Below, in pieces: positions 1 to 6,943 of a stretch of 15,732 bases of DNA (the first letter of the stretch is position 1; each line of letters begins with the position of its first letter). This DNA comes from an uncultured Dysosmobacter sp. (GTDB lineage Bacteria; Bacillota; Clostridia; Oscillospirales; Oscillospiraceae), in NCBI GenBank assembly GCA_934504065.1, contig CAKSVQ010000041.1:1-15732 (forward strand), in the 5' to 3' direction. The translations under genes and the position numbers were made by a program. The notes under the pieces were generated by a model. It worked only from the letters and a program-made list of their open reading frames with translations. It was not told the origin of the DNA and did not search any database.

Positions 1-1
1 T

Positions 2-256
2 GATCTGTTTGCAGGTACAGGATCTGTAGGCTATGCACTTAAAGCACACAAGAACATCATCAGCAATGATCTTGAATACTATGCATATATTATCAATCAT
101 GCAATCCTAGAAGAGGACAAAATGTCTGACCAAATCAGCATAAAGGAATTTATAGACCCGTTTACGGGTAGTAAGAATCCCAAGGCATTAAATAAAAACC
201 CCTTAAGGGGTAGCCCGAAAAAGGAATGCGGTCGGCAGACCTTTCGGGCCCCTTAA
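2..256 (+). pseudogene. N-terminal fragment of a D12-class DNA N6-adenine methyltransferase, cut by the window edge and truncated at its 3' end
   Basis: The reading frame enters from the window edge and stops at 254-256. Its first residues read DLFAGTGSVGYALK, the FxGxG-type S-adenosylmethionine-binding motif I of Dam-like (D12) adenine methyltransferases, followed by NDLEYYAYIINHAIL, also typical of this family. Members are usually 250-350 residues and carry a catalytic (D/N)PPY motif well downstream; here the frame ends about 80 residues after motif I with no such motif. The last ~35 codons are built from palindromic DNA (from about 156) and do not look like protein. I infer that the gene was cut and fused to this palindromic sequence, so the product should be inactive. 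Identity is fairly sure; whether the missing part lies elsewhere in the genome cannot be seen. Confidence 0.72.
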
Positions 257-290
257 GGGGCTTCGTCCGTAATAGGCCCTTATAGGGCCT
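156..290. repeat. Dense cluster of palindromes
   Basis: Several inverted repeats follow each other: a hairpin with 6-bp arms at 156-169; the 12-bp palindrome CCCCTTAAGGGG at 199-210 and again at 249-260; arms GCCCGAAA (213-220) and TTTCGGGC (242-249) between the two copies; and a 7-bp-arm hairpin at 274-290. The two CCCCTTAAGGGG copies with the arms between them make one larger, nearly symmetric structure from 199 to 260. The cluster starts inside the truncated methyltransferase frame. It may be the remnant of a repetitive or mobile element or a recombination junction. The function is unknown. Confidence 0.6.
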
Positions 291-294
291 GCTC

Positions 295-325
295 AAACCT
301 CCGGCTTAGCCGGAGGTTTTGATTT
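295..325 (+). terminator. Rho-independent terminator after the methyltransferase fragment
   Basis: A perfect 11-bp stem (295-305 pairing with 309-319) with a 3-base loop is followed by a T-rich stretch (317-320 and the T-rich 321-336). It would end rightward transcription coming from the fragment and insulate the gene starting at 416. Confidence 0.75.
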
Positions 326-359
326 CTTTGTTTTTATAGTGCAGCTTGAATGAACGCAA

Positions 360-410
360 TTCCTCCTCATGGTATTCTATGGCTGAAATTCATCGCAAGC
401 TGAGGAGGAA
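360..410 (+). promoter_or_regulatory. Possible hairpin masking the ribosome binding site of the next gene
   Basis: The strong Shine-Dalgarno sequence of the gene at 416 (TGAGGAGGAA, 401-410) is perfectly complementary to TTCCTCCTCA at 360-369, giving a 10-bp stem with a 31-base loop. Folded, it would hide the whole ribosome binding site. It could be a translational switch, or chance symmetry of a purine-rich motif. No ligand-binding fold was recognised in the loop. Confidence 0.4.
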
Positions 411-415
411 CTTTC

Positions 416-2019
416 ATGGGGATTTTTTCTTACTATTTGGGGGAAATGGATATTCCGGAAGCGGATCGGCCGGAGTACGCACGGCAGGCTCTGGCCATAC
501 TCCGGGCTGGCGGGATGATGTCGGTGGAGCAGATCCATCTGTGCGGGAAGTCGATGTATCTTCTCTTTCCACCGGAATTTGATGAAAAAGGGGAGGCATC
601 GGGATACTACAATTATCTGGATAATCAAAGCTGGGAGCCTTGGAAACTGAGCACAGAGAATGGAGTATTTTGGAGCAATAAAATTGGCGGGAACTGCTTT
701 TACCACACGATCATCGCAGTCAACATTCTCTCTTCCCTGTGGGCAAAATCATATGGCGCAGCAACGGTGGATGGACGTTTGGTGAAAGAGGAGCCTTACC
801 ATCAGTTGATAAGGGCAAGTACGCTTTCCGGCGGCCAAAATAAGCGCTGGCATTGTCATCGTCCTCGGCTTGCGCCAGCAAGCCTTCGTCCTCTTCCGCG
901 TCAGCGTTCATTTTTGCTCGCCGGAAAGTCCTTCGGAGTTTTTCGGGAGCGGAAACGGCGGCACGGCGAGGCTGACGAAGCAGCCGGGCTGTCGCCCGGC
1001 AATGAGGAAAACGAAGGCGGATGCTGCTTCCGCCCCGAAAAACCGTGTTTGCCCTTGTCAACTGATGGTATATCCGCTGGATCAACGGCGTGCTGGGAAC
1101 GACCTATACAAACTGGAGGGCTACACAGGTTTGGACCCTGGAAAAGCTGCTGCATCAGGAGGACGAATGTACAAAATATAACAGTGATCTGATCGGTTTG
1201 ATGGGGAATGTTCCTGAGGAGTGCGTCGATCTAAAGCAAATAGAATCCTATCTGGCGGTCTGCCATCTGGACGAGTTTTTGCGGGATATAGGGCTTACCA
1301 AAGAGAATATTAACACACTGCTCAAAGAAAAATCTCTGTCGATGGCAACCTTTTGCGCATATCTGCTGACCGCCTTGAAGGAATATCATCAACAGGGTGG
1401 AGCACTGAAAGACCTGAAGAACTGCCTTGTAATGACGGCGGAGGAGCGCCGCCTAGCAATGGATGCACACAAAAGCGATCATCTCATCCTGGCGATCGAC
1501 TTTGTCTCTCCGGTGGTCGCGGTTGCTATGATCGCCAAAGAATTCAATGTTGATTTTTGGACGATCTGGGATGAGATCGGCGAAAATATCCCGGATATGT
1601 GCGTGATAAAACCGCCGGACCCGAAGCCCTGTCCACCATTGGAACCTGTCGCCGCTACCCGCAGAATGCCGCGGGTCAATGCGGATGATATGGCATATTA
1701 CTGGACGCCAGATGCTCCATTCGAGTTCTCTGACGAGATGATTTCATGGATGAACGGTCTTCGGAGCGAGTTGGAAAGCATCACCGAAACGATTCCCACA
1801 AAGGATTTCCTGCCTGCGCTGGCGGCGAATATATCCGCTGCCGACGGTGTATTTTTCCGGGATTGCTTTTACGAATTGATTTGCAGACGGGATGAAATCG
1901 CTGTACAGAAAGCGGTGGTTTTACTGGGCCAGATGGGAAAGAGGGAGGACAAAAACATCAGGAAGTATGTTGCGATTCTGGGAAACCCTCTGCTGCGGGA
2001 GCGGACACTTGGATTTTAA
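416..2019 (+). pseudogene. Gene of unknown function split by a MITE-like insertion
   Basis: The gene starts at ATG 416 behind a perfect AGGAGG site and reads MGIFSYYLGEMDIPEADRPE. The frame is coherent to 798, then runs through inserted DNA. Protein-like sequence resumes at 1071 in another frame (YIRWINGVLGTTYTNW) and continues to the stop at 2017-2019. Removing 270 bp of insert plus one copy of the flanking TA restores one uninterrupted frame of 443 codons across the join (EEPYIRWINGV). The healed protein shows no signal peptide or clear membrane segment, is rich in Glu, Asp, Trp and Tyr, and I recognise no family. A GTG at 1090 opens the 3' part but has no ribosome binding site and removes a third of the protein, so a functional short product is unlikely. 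Confidence 0.8.
799..1068. mobile_element. 270-bp MITE-like element with ~28-bp terminal inverted repeats and TA target duplication
   Basis: The left end starts CCATCAGTTGATAAGGGCAA (799) and the right end, read on the other strand from 1068, starts CCATCAGTTGACAAGGGCAA; 24 of the first 28 positions agree. TA flanks both ends (797-798 and 1069-1070), as expected from TA-targeting IS630/Tc1-mariner transposases. No transposase frame fits inside, so it would be moved in trans. Internally there is a 7-bp-arm inverted pair (GTCAGC class arms near 899 and 970) and a hairpin around the GCCGGG/CCCGGC arms near 980-1001. Excision of the element with one TA restores the host gene's frame exactly, which is strong support for the boundaries. 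The family assignment rests only on the TA duplication. Confidence 0.87.
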
Positions 2020-2093
2020 GCCTCAGCCAGCTTTTCTGCGACCTGAGCGGTGGTGCCGGACACAGAGAAATATGCAACCAGTTTTCTGCTCAT
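2016..2093 (-). pseudogene. 25-codon N-terminal stub of a flavodoxin
   Basis: On the minus strand, behind GGAG at a normal distance, ATG 2093 starts MSRKLVAYFSVSGTTAQVAE, the classic flavodoxin beginning: a first beta strand and the FMN phosphate-binding loop (S-x-S-G-T-T), then the start of helix 1. The frame stops at 2016-2018 after 25 codons, whereas flavodoxins have 140-180 residues. The stop (TTA on the plus strand) overlaps the stop of the split gene at 2017-2019, so the fusion point lies at or within a few bases of the end of that gene. The rest of the flavodoxin was probably replaced by the neighbouring segment. The product cannot bind FMN stably. Confidence 0.7.
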
Positions 2094-2118
2094 AAAGGAA
2101 TCTCCAATCTATTTGCGT

Positions 2119-2240
2119 TTACTTCTTTGGCAGTTCATACCGTGTGGTACGGCTCCCACCAAGCTGCTTAATTTGACCATTATCATCCGGTCACTTTGAG
2201 CAGCTTGGAAGCACTTTGCACAGACAGGCGCTGTTCACAA
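2119..2240 (-). pseudogene. Probable remnant of the C-terminus of a winged-helix protein, frame-broken
   Basis: Reading leftward, one frame gives RLSVQSASKLLKVTG and then stops near 2184; a shifted frame continues DDNGQIKQLGGSRTTRYELPKK and stops at 2119-2121. Together they resemble the end of a winged-helix domain: recognition helix (VQSASKLLK), then the wing (G-x-I-x-x-x-G-G-S-R-x-T-R-Y). Such ends are known from AlbA/AAA-4 type putative DNA-binding proteins. Two frames are needed, no start is present, and the upstream part is replaced by the terminator of the following operon, so this is at best a fossil. Identification is tentative. Confidence 0.35.
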
Positions 2241-2257
2241 TAACAGCATACGCGCAG

Positions 2258-2304
2258 AAAAGCCGCAGGGGATGGTACAGCGCTTGCTGTACCATCCCCT
2301 GCGG
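2258..2304 (-). terminator. Terminator of the leftward ABC transporter/oxidoreductase operon
   Basis: A perfect 19-bp stem (2263-2281 with 2286-2304) closed by a GCTT loop lies 15 bases after the stop of the oxidoreductase gene. Read leftward, it is followed by CTTTT. The T-run is short, but the stem is very stable and well placed. Confidence 0.72.
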
Positions 2305-2318
2305 GTGCACGTTCCTGA

Positions 2319-4352
2319 TTAAATCTGCATGGCTGCGTAGTAACCGGAGGTAGACGTGTTGTAAATATTACCGGGCTTCTGGCAGTCACCGATGAAGATC
2401 ACATCATGAGCCAGTCCCTCAAACTGGGAAAGCGCAGCCCGGTCGGGCTTCAGGCCTGTGGCCAGAATGACCGTGTCGGCAGGGATGAACCGGCGCTTGC
2501 CGTCCCGGTCCTCCACCTCCACGCCGTCATTCTGGATGGAGACGCAGCGGGTGGACGTATGAATGTGGACGGTGTCGATCTCAGGGGTCTCCACCGTGCT
2601 CTTGCTGGACATATCCCACTGATGGTTCACGTAATACAGGGTGATGTCCCGCTGGTCGGGATAGTCGAACTTGTCGGATTCCATCAGCTCCTCGCCCAGT
2701 TCCACCAGATCGACCTCCCGGTCCTTGCTGTGTAGCTGGATGGTGATCTCACAGCCCACAGTGCCGCCGCCAATGACGACCGCGTGTTTCCCCACGGTTT
2801 CCTCATGACCAAAGAGGTCGGAGCCATGGACAACGCCGGGCAGGTCGGCGCCGGGGATGGGGGGATAAAAGTTGGGAGCGCCTACGGCGACAACCAGCGC
2901 ATCGGGGGCCTCGGCCTCAATGCGTGCGCGGGTAGCCTCGGTGTTTAGGCAGATACGGACATTCTCCCGCTTGTTCACCTGCGTGATGAGGTAATCGCGG
3001 TAGCGGCGCAGATCGTGCTTGAAGCCCACATGGTCGGCAAAGCTCAGCCGTCCGCCCAGCTTTTCACTCTTTTCCATCAGCACGACCTGATGGCCCTTCA
3101 GTGCCAGCTCATTTGCTGCCTGAAGACCTGCGGGGCCGCCGCCGACCACCACGACCTTCTTTTTCCGCCCAGGCAGCGGACTCTTGGGAAGCGTCTGGAA
3201 CAGGACACGGCTGGGGTTGACGGTGCAGGCGCGGTGGCCCGCCAGATTGACGCTCTCGTTCAGGCAGCGCAGGCAGCGGATGCAGGGGCGGATGTCCTCG
3301 GACATGCCGTCATGGGCTTTCTTTGCCCAGTCATTGTCCGCGATGAAAGAGCGGGCCATGGCCACCAGATCGCACTTGCCGTCGGCCACCAGCTGGTCTG
3401 CCATGGCGGGATCGTTGATGCCGCCCACAGTTTCCACGATCTTATCGGGGAAGGCCTGCTTCACGGCCTGCGCAAGGTAGGCGTTAACGCCGTGGCTGAC
3501 AAAGGCGGAGGGGAAGAGGAAGTTGCTGGACTGGATATTGTCCACCTTGCCTGCGGAGCAGTGGATCACATCCACATACGGCGCAAGCACACGGATGGAG
3601 CGCAGGGACTCCTCCAGCGTGGCGCTGCCCGCCACCAGCTCTGCAACGGAATAACGCATGGAAATCAGCATTTCCGGGCCGACCCGGTCCCGGATGGCCT
3701 TGAGGACCATTTCCACAAAGCGGGCGCGGTTTTCCGGGGTGCCGCCGAACTCGTCCTCCCGCTTGTTGGAGATGGGGGAGAGGAACTTGCCCAGCAGCCA
3801 GTTGTGGGCCGCATGGATGTTGATCATGTCAAAGCCGCCCCGTTTGGCGACATCCGCGGCGTTGGCGAAATACTCCGCCACCCGCTCCATTTCACTGCGG
3901 TCCATGGGGACGACCACCCGTCCGTCGGCCTTTTCCTGATACATGGGGCCAAGGACCTTGTTGCCCTCAAAGGGCGTGCACATGTCGCCGCCGTGGTTGA
4001 GCTCCATGCTGGCCAGAGCACCGTAGGTATGGACATTGTCGCACATCAGATGCATCATGGGCAGCTGGTAATTGTGCAGCCGTTCGGAGTAAAAGTCAAA
4101 GGCATAGCGCAGGGCGCCCAGCTGATAGCGGGGGTCCACGCCCAGATGCCCGGTGTTGACGATGCCCGCCCCGCCTCGGGCCAGCAGGCCCATATACTGT
4201 GCCTGATATTCCGAGGCGTTGTCATAGCCGTTTGCGCCGGGGATGACGCCGTGGGGCGCGGCCTGCGCAGAGGCTACCACCCGGTTTTTCACCCGGCGGC
4301 CATTGATCTCGATTGGACTGAACAGATGAGGATAGGGATACTGGTGTTCCAT
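2319..4352 (-). CDS. OYE-like NAD(P)H:flavin oxidoreductase with Fe-S cluster and FAD/NAD domains (TMADH / 2,4-dienoyl-CoA reductase / enoate reductase superfamily)
   Basis: The 677-residue length and domain order fit the three-cofactor family: an FMN TIM barrel (about 8-345), a 4Fe-4S site at Cys357, Cys360, Cys363 and Cys376, then an FAD-binding dinucleotide fold (GGGPAG 404-409) and a second one (GGGTVG 528-533). The cysteine spacing C-x2-C-x2-C-x12-C equals that remembered for trimethylamine dehydrogenase and differs from E. coli FadH (C-x2-C-x3-C-x11-C). His180 and His183 fit the flavin/substrate site, but the usual Tyr two residues on is Trp185. The position of the covalent-flavin Cys of TMADH appears to be Gly35, so FMN should be non-covalent. 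The start ATG follows AAGGAGG, which overlaps the stop of the upstream binding-protein gene (11-base gap), so the two are translationally coupled. The enzyme is cytoplasmic. Substrate unknown: enoates, dienoyl-CoA and N-methyl amines or amino acids are all handled in this superfamily. Confidence 0.9.
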   Translation of the reverse strand: MEHQYPYPHLFSPIEINGRRVKNRVVASAQAAPHGVIPGANGYDNASEYQAQYMGLLARGGAGIVNTGHLGVDPRYQLGALRYAFDFYSERLHNYQLPMMHLMCDNVHTYGALASMELNHGGDMCTPFEGNKVLGPMYQEKADGRVVVPMDRSEMERVAEYFANAADVAKRGGFDMINIHAAHNWLLGKFLSPISNKREDEFGGTPENRARFVEMVLKAIRDRVGPEMLISMRYSVAELVAGSATLEESLRSIRVLAPYVDVIHCSAGKVDNIQSSNFLFPSAFVSHGVNAYLAQAVKQAFPDKIVETVGGINDPAMADQLVADGKCDLVAMARSFIADNDWAKKAHDGMSEDIRPCIRCLRCLNESVNLAGHRACTVNPSRVLFQTLPKSPLPGRKKKVVVVGGGPAGLQAANELALKGHQVVLMEKSEKLGGRLSFADHVGFKHDLRRYRDYLITQVNKRENVRICLNTEATRARIEAEAPDALVVAVGAPNFYPPIPGADLPGVVHGSDLFGHEETVGKHAVVIGGGTVGCEITIQLHSKDREVDLVELGEELMESDKFDYPDQRDITLYYVNHQWDMSSKSTVETPEIDTVHIHTSTRCVSIQNDGVEVEDRDGKRRFIPADTVILATGLKPDRAALSQFEGLAHDVIFIGDCQKPGNIYNTSTSGYYAAMQI

Positions 4353-4363
4353 GCCGCGCCTCC

Positions 4364-5227
4364 TTATTCTTCGTTGGCCAAAGCCTGCGCTTCGGTGACA
4401 TACTGCTCGATCAGGCCCTGCTCCTTCATAACGGCCAGCTGCTCATTCAAAAAGGCGAGGAAGTCCGGCTCGTTCTTGGGGACGGCACCGGAGAAGCCGG
4501 CCTCGTTCATGGGGAAGCCAAGATCCTGGATCATCAGGTCGTCGTTGGCGTTGACATAGGGAATGGCAGTCATGGAGGTGGTCTGAATGGCGTCGATCTT
4601 CCCGGCCTTCAGCTCCATCACCAGATCCTGATTCTTCACAAGGCCCACGATGTTCTCAGCGCCGTAAGACTCCTGCGCCAGCTTCATGGGGTCGGAACCC
4701 GTCTGGGCACCCACCTTGTGGCCCACCAGATCCTCGATTTTGGTATACTTGTCGGCGTCTTCCTTGCGGATTATCACGATCTGGTCGTTGGCGAAGATCA
4801 CGTCGGTGAAGTCGGCGGCCTTTCTGCGCTCATCATTGGCGGTCATGCCAGCCATGACCAGATCGAATTCGCCCTTGCCAAGGCCGATCAGCAGACTGTC
4901 AAAGGGCATATCCACGACCTTTAACTCCACGCCCAGCGCGTCGGCAAAGTTCTGGGCGATGGCGATGTCAAAGCCTACAATGGTGTCCACGCCGTCGATC
5001 TCCGTGTGGAACTCATAGGGGGGATAGTCGGCGGAGGTGCCCACCACCAGCTCGCCCTTGGCCTTGATGGCATCGACGACGGGGGTCTCGCTTTCAGCGG
5101 CAGCGTCGGCAGGGGCGGTATCGGTCGGCGCGGTGTCGGCCGTCTGTGCCTTGCTGCCGCAGGCAGCCAAAGACAGCACGCAGGCAAGTGCCAGCATCAA
5201 AGAGATGATTTTTGTAAGCTTTTTCAT
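4364..5227 (-). CDS. Lipoprotein solute-binding protein of a polar amino-acid ABC importer (SBP family 3)
   Basis: Its 287 residues start with a lipoprotein signal peptide (MKKLTKIISLMLALACVLSL) and a lipobox ending at Cys23, so the mature protein is lipid-anchored outside the membrane. A low-complexity Ala/Thr/Asp linker (about 28-48) leads to a family 3 fold: GTSADYPPYEF (63-73), GFDIAIA (85-91), and AGMTANDERR with Arg134 in the place of the arginine that grips the ligand carboxylate. This suggests an amino acid or similar carboxylate ligand. It lies between the ATPase gene (34-base gap) and the oxidoreductase gene (11-base gap) in one operon. The exact ligand cannot be read from the sequence. 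Confidence 0.93.
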   Translation of the reverse strand: MKKLTKIISLMLALACVLSLAACGSKAQTADTAPTDTAPADAAAESETPVVDAIKAKGELVVGTSADYPPYEFHTEIDGVDTIVGFDIAIAQNFADALGVELKVVDMPFDSLLIGLGKGEFDLVMAGMTANDERRKAADFTDVIFANDQIVIIRKEDADKYTKIEDLVGHKVGAQTGSDPMKLAQESYGAENIVGLVKNQDLVMELKAGKIDAIQTTSMTAIPYVNANDDLMIQDLGFPMNEAGFSGAVPKNEPDFLAFLNEQLAVMKEQGLIEQYVTEAQALANEE

Positions 5228-5261
5228 GATCCTTTACCTCGTATTCCTTTTAATTCCTCTG

Positions 5262-6020
5262 TCAGATCACATTGATGACCTTGGACAGAAATTCCTTTGT
5301 CCGGGGGTTTTGCGGCGTTTCAAAAATGTCCTTTGGAGTGCCCTCTTCCAGAATGGTGCCGTTGTCCATAAACAGCACGCGGGTGGCCACCTTTTGGGCA
5401 AAGCCCATTTCATGGGTGACGACCACCATGGTGATGCCGTCGTTTGCAAGGTCCCGGATGACCTGAAGCACCTCGCCCACCATTTCCGGGTCCAGCGCGG
5501 AGGTGGGCTCGTCAAAGAGCATCACGTCCGGCTCCATGGCCAGCGCCCGAGCGATGGCCACCCGCTGCTTCTGACCGCCGGAGAGCTGGGCGGGATAGGC
5601 ATCCGCCTTGTCCGCAAGCCCCACGCGGGCAAGAAGCTTCATCGCTTTTTCCCGGGCGGCATCTGCGGGGACGTTTTTCACTTTTTTCTGCGAGATGGTC
5701 AGGTTTTCCAGCACGCTGAGGTTATTGAAAAGATTGAACTGCTGGAAGACCATGCCTACCTTCTGGCGGTGCTGGTTCACGTCAAAGCCTTTGGCGGTGA
5801 TGTCCGCCCCCTCAAAGCGGATTGTGCCAGAGGTGGGCTGCTCCAGCAGGTTCAGGCACCGGATGAAGGTGGACTTACCGGAGCCGGACGGGCCGATGAT
5901 GACCATGACATCGCCCTTGGAGATCGTCTCGTTGATGCCCTTGAGCACGTGCAGCTCCCCGAAGCTTTTGCAAAGGTCCCTGATCTCAAAGAGGACCTGA
6001 GGGTGTGTATCAGCGCTCAC
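5262..6020 (-). CDS. ATP-binding subunit of a polar amino-acid ABC importer (GlnQ-like)
   Basis: This 252-residue protein is a full-length amino-acid type ABC ATPase that powers the importer. Visible motifs are Walker [10 protein letters not shown] (43-51), Q-loop VFQQFNLF (91-98), signature LSGGQKQR (146-153), Walker [13 protein letters not shown] (166-177) and the H-loop histidine His203 (VVTHEMG). The start is a GTG at 6018-6020 that lies within the last codons of the permease gene, with an 11-base overlap and GGAG upstream, so translational coupling to the permease is likely. It acts on the inner face of the membrane with the 6010-6690 permease. Confidence 0.95.
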   Translation of the reverse strand: MSADTHPQVLFEIRDLCKSFGELHVLKGINETISKGDVMVIIGPSGSGKSTFIRCLNLLEQPTSGTIRFEGADITAKGFDVNQHRQKVGMVFQQFNLFNNLSVLENLTISQKKVKNVPADAAREKAMKLLARVGLADKADAYPAQLSGGQKQRVAIARALAMEPDVMLFDEPTSALDPEMVGEVLQVIRDLANDGITMVVVTHEMGFAQKVATRVLFMDNGTILEEGTPKDIFETPQNPRTKEFLSKVINVI

Positions 6021-6690
6021 TTCGCTTCATTCTCCTTTCAAAGATGTTCATGCCCTTGCCGAGGACAATGTTCAGCATCAGATAGATGATAGCGGAAATG
6101 TAATAGCAGGGCAGGGGATTATAGGTGGAGGTGACCACGATGCCGTTGTTGTACATCAGGTCGCTGATGCCGAGATATTGGATGATGGCAGTCTCTTTCA
6201 CCATGGTGACGAACTCGTTGCCGATGGCGGGCAGGATGTTTTTGATAGCCTGCGGCATGATGATGTAGCGCATGGCCTGACCGGAGGTCATGCCGCAGGA
6301 GCGCGCCGCCTCCATCTGTCCGGGGTCGATGGCCTGAATGCCGGAGCGGATGATCTCGGCAATATAGGAGGCGGAGTTCATTGCCAGCGCGATCACGCAG
6401 GGGATGATCCGCTCCAGATCCACCCCGAAGATGCTGCCGGGGGGATAGGGGAGGAAATCCAGCTGGTAATAGACGATGTACAGCTGCACCAGCATGGGCG
6501 TTCCCCGGATCACGGTGATGTACAGCTTGGCAAAACCGCTGAGAAGCTTATTTCTGGAAAGGCGCAGCAGCGCGACAACGCAGCCCAGCAGGCAGCCCAG
6601 CAAAACGGTGATGAGCGCCACCACGATGGTCGTTCTTGTGCCGCGCAGGAAATATTGGTAGTACTGGGAGAAGATCTCGATCATGTCCAT
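6010..6690 (-). CDS. Permease of a polar amino-acid ABC importer (HisM/GlnP type)
   Basis: The 226-residue integral membrane protein has the usual size and about five membrane segments (first near 20-44, last near 195-213). The loop [20 protein letters not shown] is the EAA motif with which such permeases contact the ATPase. RGTPMLVQL is the conserved HisM/GlnP motif before the second half. It is the first gene of the leftward operon, starts at ATG 6690 behind GAGG, and has its promoter in the TetR-controlled divergent region. With only one permease gene present, a homodimeric channel is expected. Confidence 0.94.
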   Translation of the reverse strand: MDMIEIFSQYYQYFLRGTRTTIVVALITVLLGCLLGCVVALLRLSRNKLLSGFAKLYITVIRGTPMLVQLYIVYYQLDFLPYPPGSIFGVDLERIIPCVIALAMNSASYIAEIIRSGIQAIDPGQMEAARSCGMTSGQAMRYIIMPQAIKNILPAIGNEFVTMVKETAIIQYLGISDLMYNNGIVVTSTYNPLPCYYISAIIYLMLNIVLGKGMNIFERRMKRSER

Positions 6691-6754
6691 GGCGCACCTC
6701 GCAAGCAGTTTCGGGCAGGAACACGGTTCCCGGGAAGAAGGCCGCGCAGAGCCT

Positions 6755-6783
6755 TTGACTTTCTGACGGGAAGTTGGTACAAT
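6755..6783 (+). promoter_or_regulatory. Rightward promoter for the TetR-family gene
   Basis: TTGACT (6755-6760), a 17-base spacer and TACAAT (6778-6783) form a near-consensus sigma-A promoter. Transcription should start near 6790. The ~150-base leader would then cross both operators, which allows autorepression by a roadblock. Confidence 0.6.
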
Positions 6784-6831
6784 ACGGTTGGATAATGAAT
6801 ATACAGCAATTTGTATAAAATATTCATTAGT

Positions 6832-6878
6832 TGAACGTGTTCATTGACCGTGGGAACAGTATAGATTGAACGTGTTCA
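6832..6878. promoter_or_regulatory. Two identical TetR-type operators
   Basis: The quasi-palindrome TGAACGTGTTCA occurs at 6832-6843 and 6867-6878; the shared sequence extends to 14 bases (TTGAACGTGTTCAT). The sites are 35 bp apart centre to centre, in the gap between the ABC operon and the TetR gene. Position and symmetry make them the probable binding sites of the neighbouring regulator. Binding itself is inferred. Confidence 0.75.
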
Positions 6879-6886
6879 TCTGTCAA
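6858..6886 (-). promoter_or_regulatory. Leftward promoter for the ABC importer/oxidoreductase operon
   Basis: Read leftward, TTGACA (6886-6881), a 17-base spacer and TATACT (6863-6858) form a strong sigma-A promoter. One operator (6867-6878) fits wholly inside the spacer and the other (6832-6843) lies just past the expected start near 6851, so bound repressor would block polymerase entry. Confidence 0.75.
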
Positions 6887-6943
6887 CTGCTTTTCTGCTG
6901 CGGGGATTATTTTTCTCTATTTTGATAAAGTGGGAGGACCATC

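Noticed and set aside
346..582. TTG-initiated frame of 78 codons overlapping the start of the split gene
   Set aside because: No ribosome binding site or conserved motif; its body overlaps the real gene in another frame. Kept only as a possible leader peptide in the hairpin finding.
1090..2019. GTG at 1090 as the start of an independent 309-residue gene
   Set aside because: No ribosome binding site, and the sequence just before it (YIRWING) continues the protein in frame up to the exact end of the inserted element.
2319..4352. Naming the oxidoreductase baiCD, baiH, fadH or a demethylase
   Set aside because: All belong to one superfamily, and the cysteine spacing and the Trp185 change do not allow a specific name.
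3015..4559. A 514-codon frame on the plus strand opposite the oxidoreductase gene
   Set aside because: It is a shadow of GC-rich codon bias. The protein is His/Gly/Val-rich without any domain, it has no good ribosome binding site, and the opposite strand shows full family motifs.
5037..6089. A 350-codon plus-strand frame across the binding-protein and ATPase genes
   Set aside because: It crosses two real genes on the opposite strand and shows no protein family features.
6787..6943. Riboswitch in the TetR leader
   Set aside because: No known aptamer pattern is seen; the visible symmetry is better explained by repressor operators.
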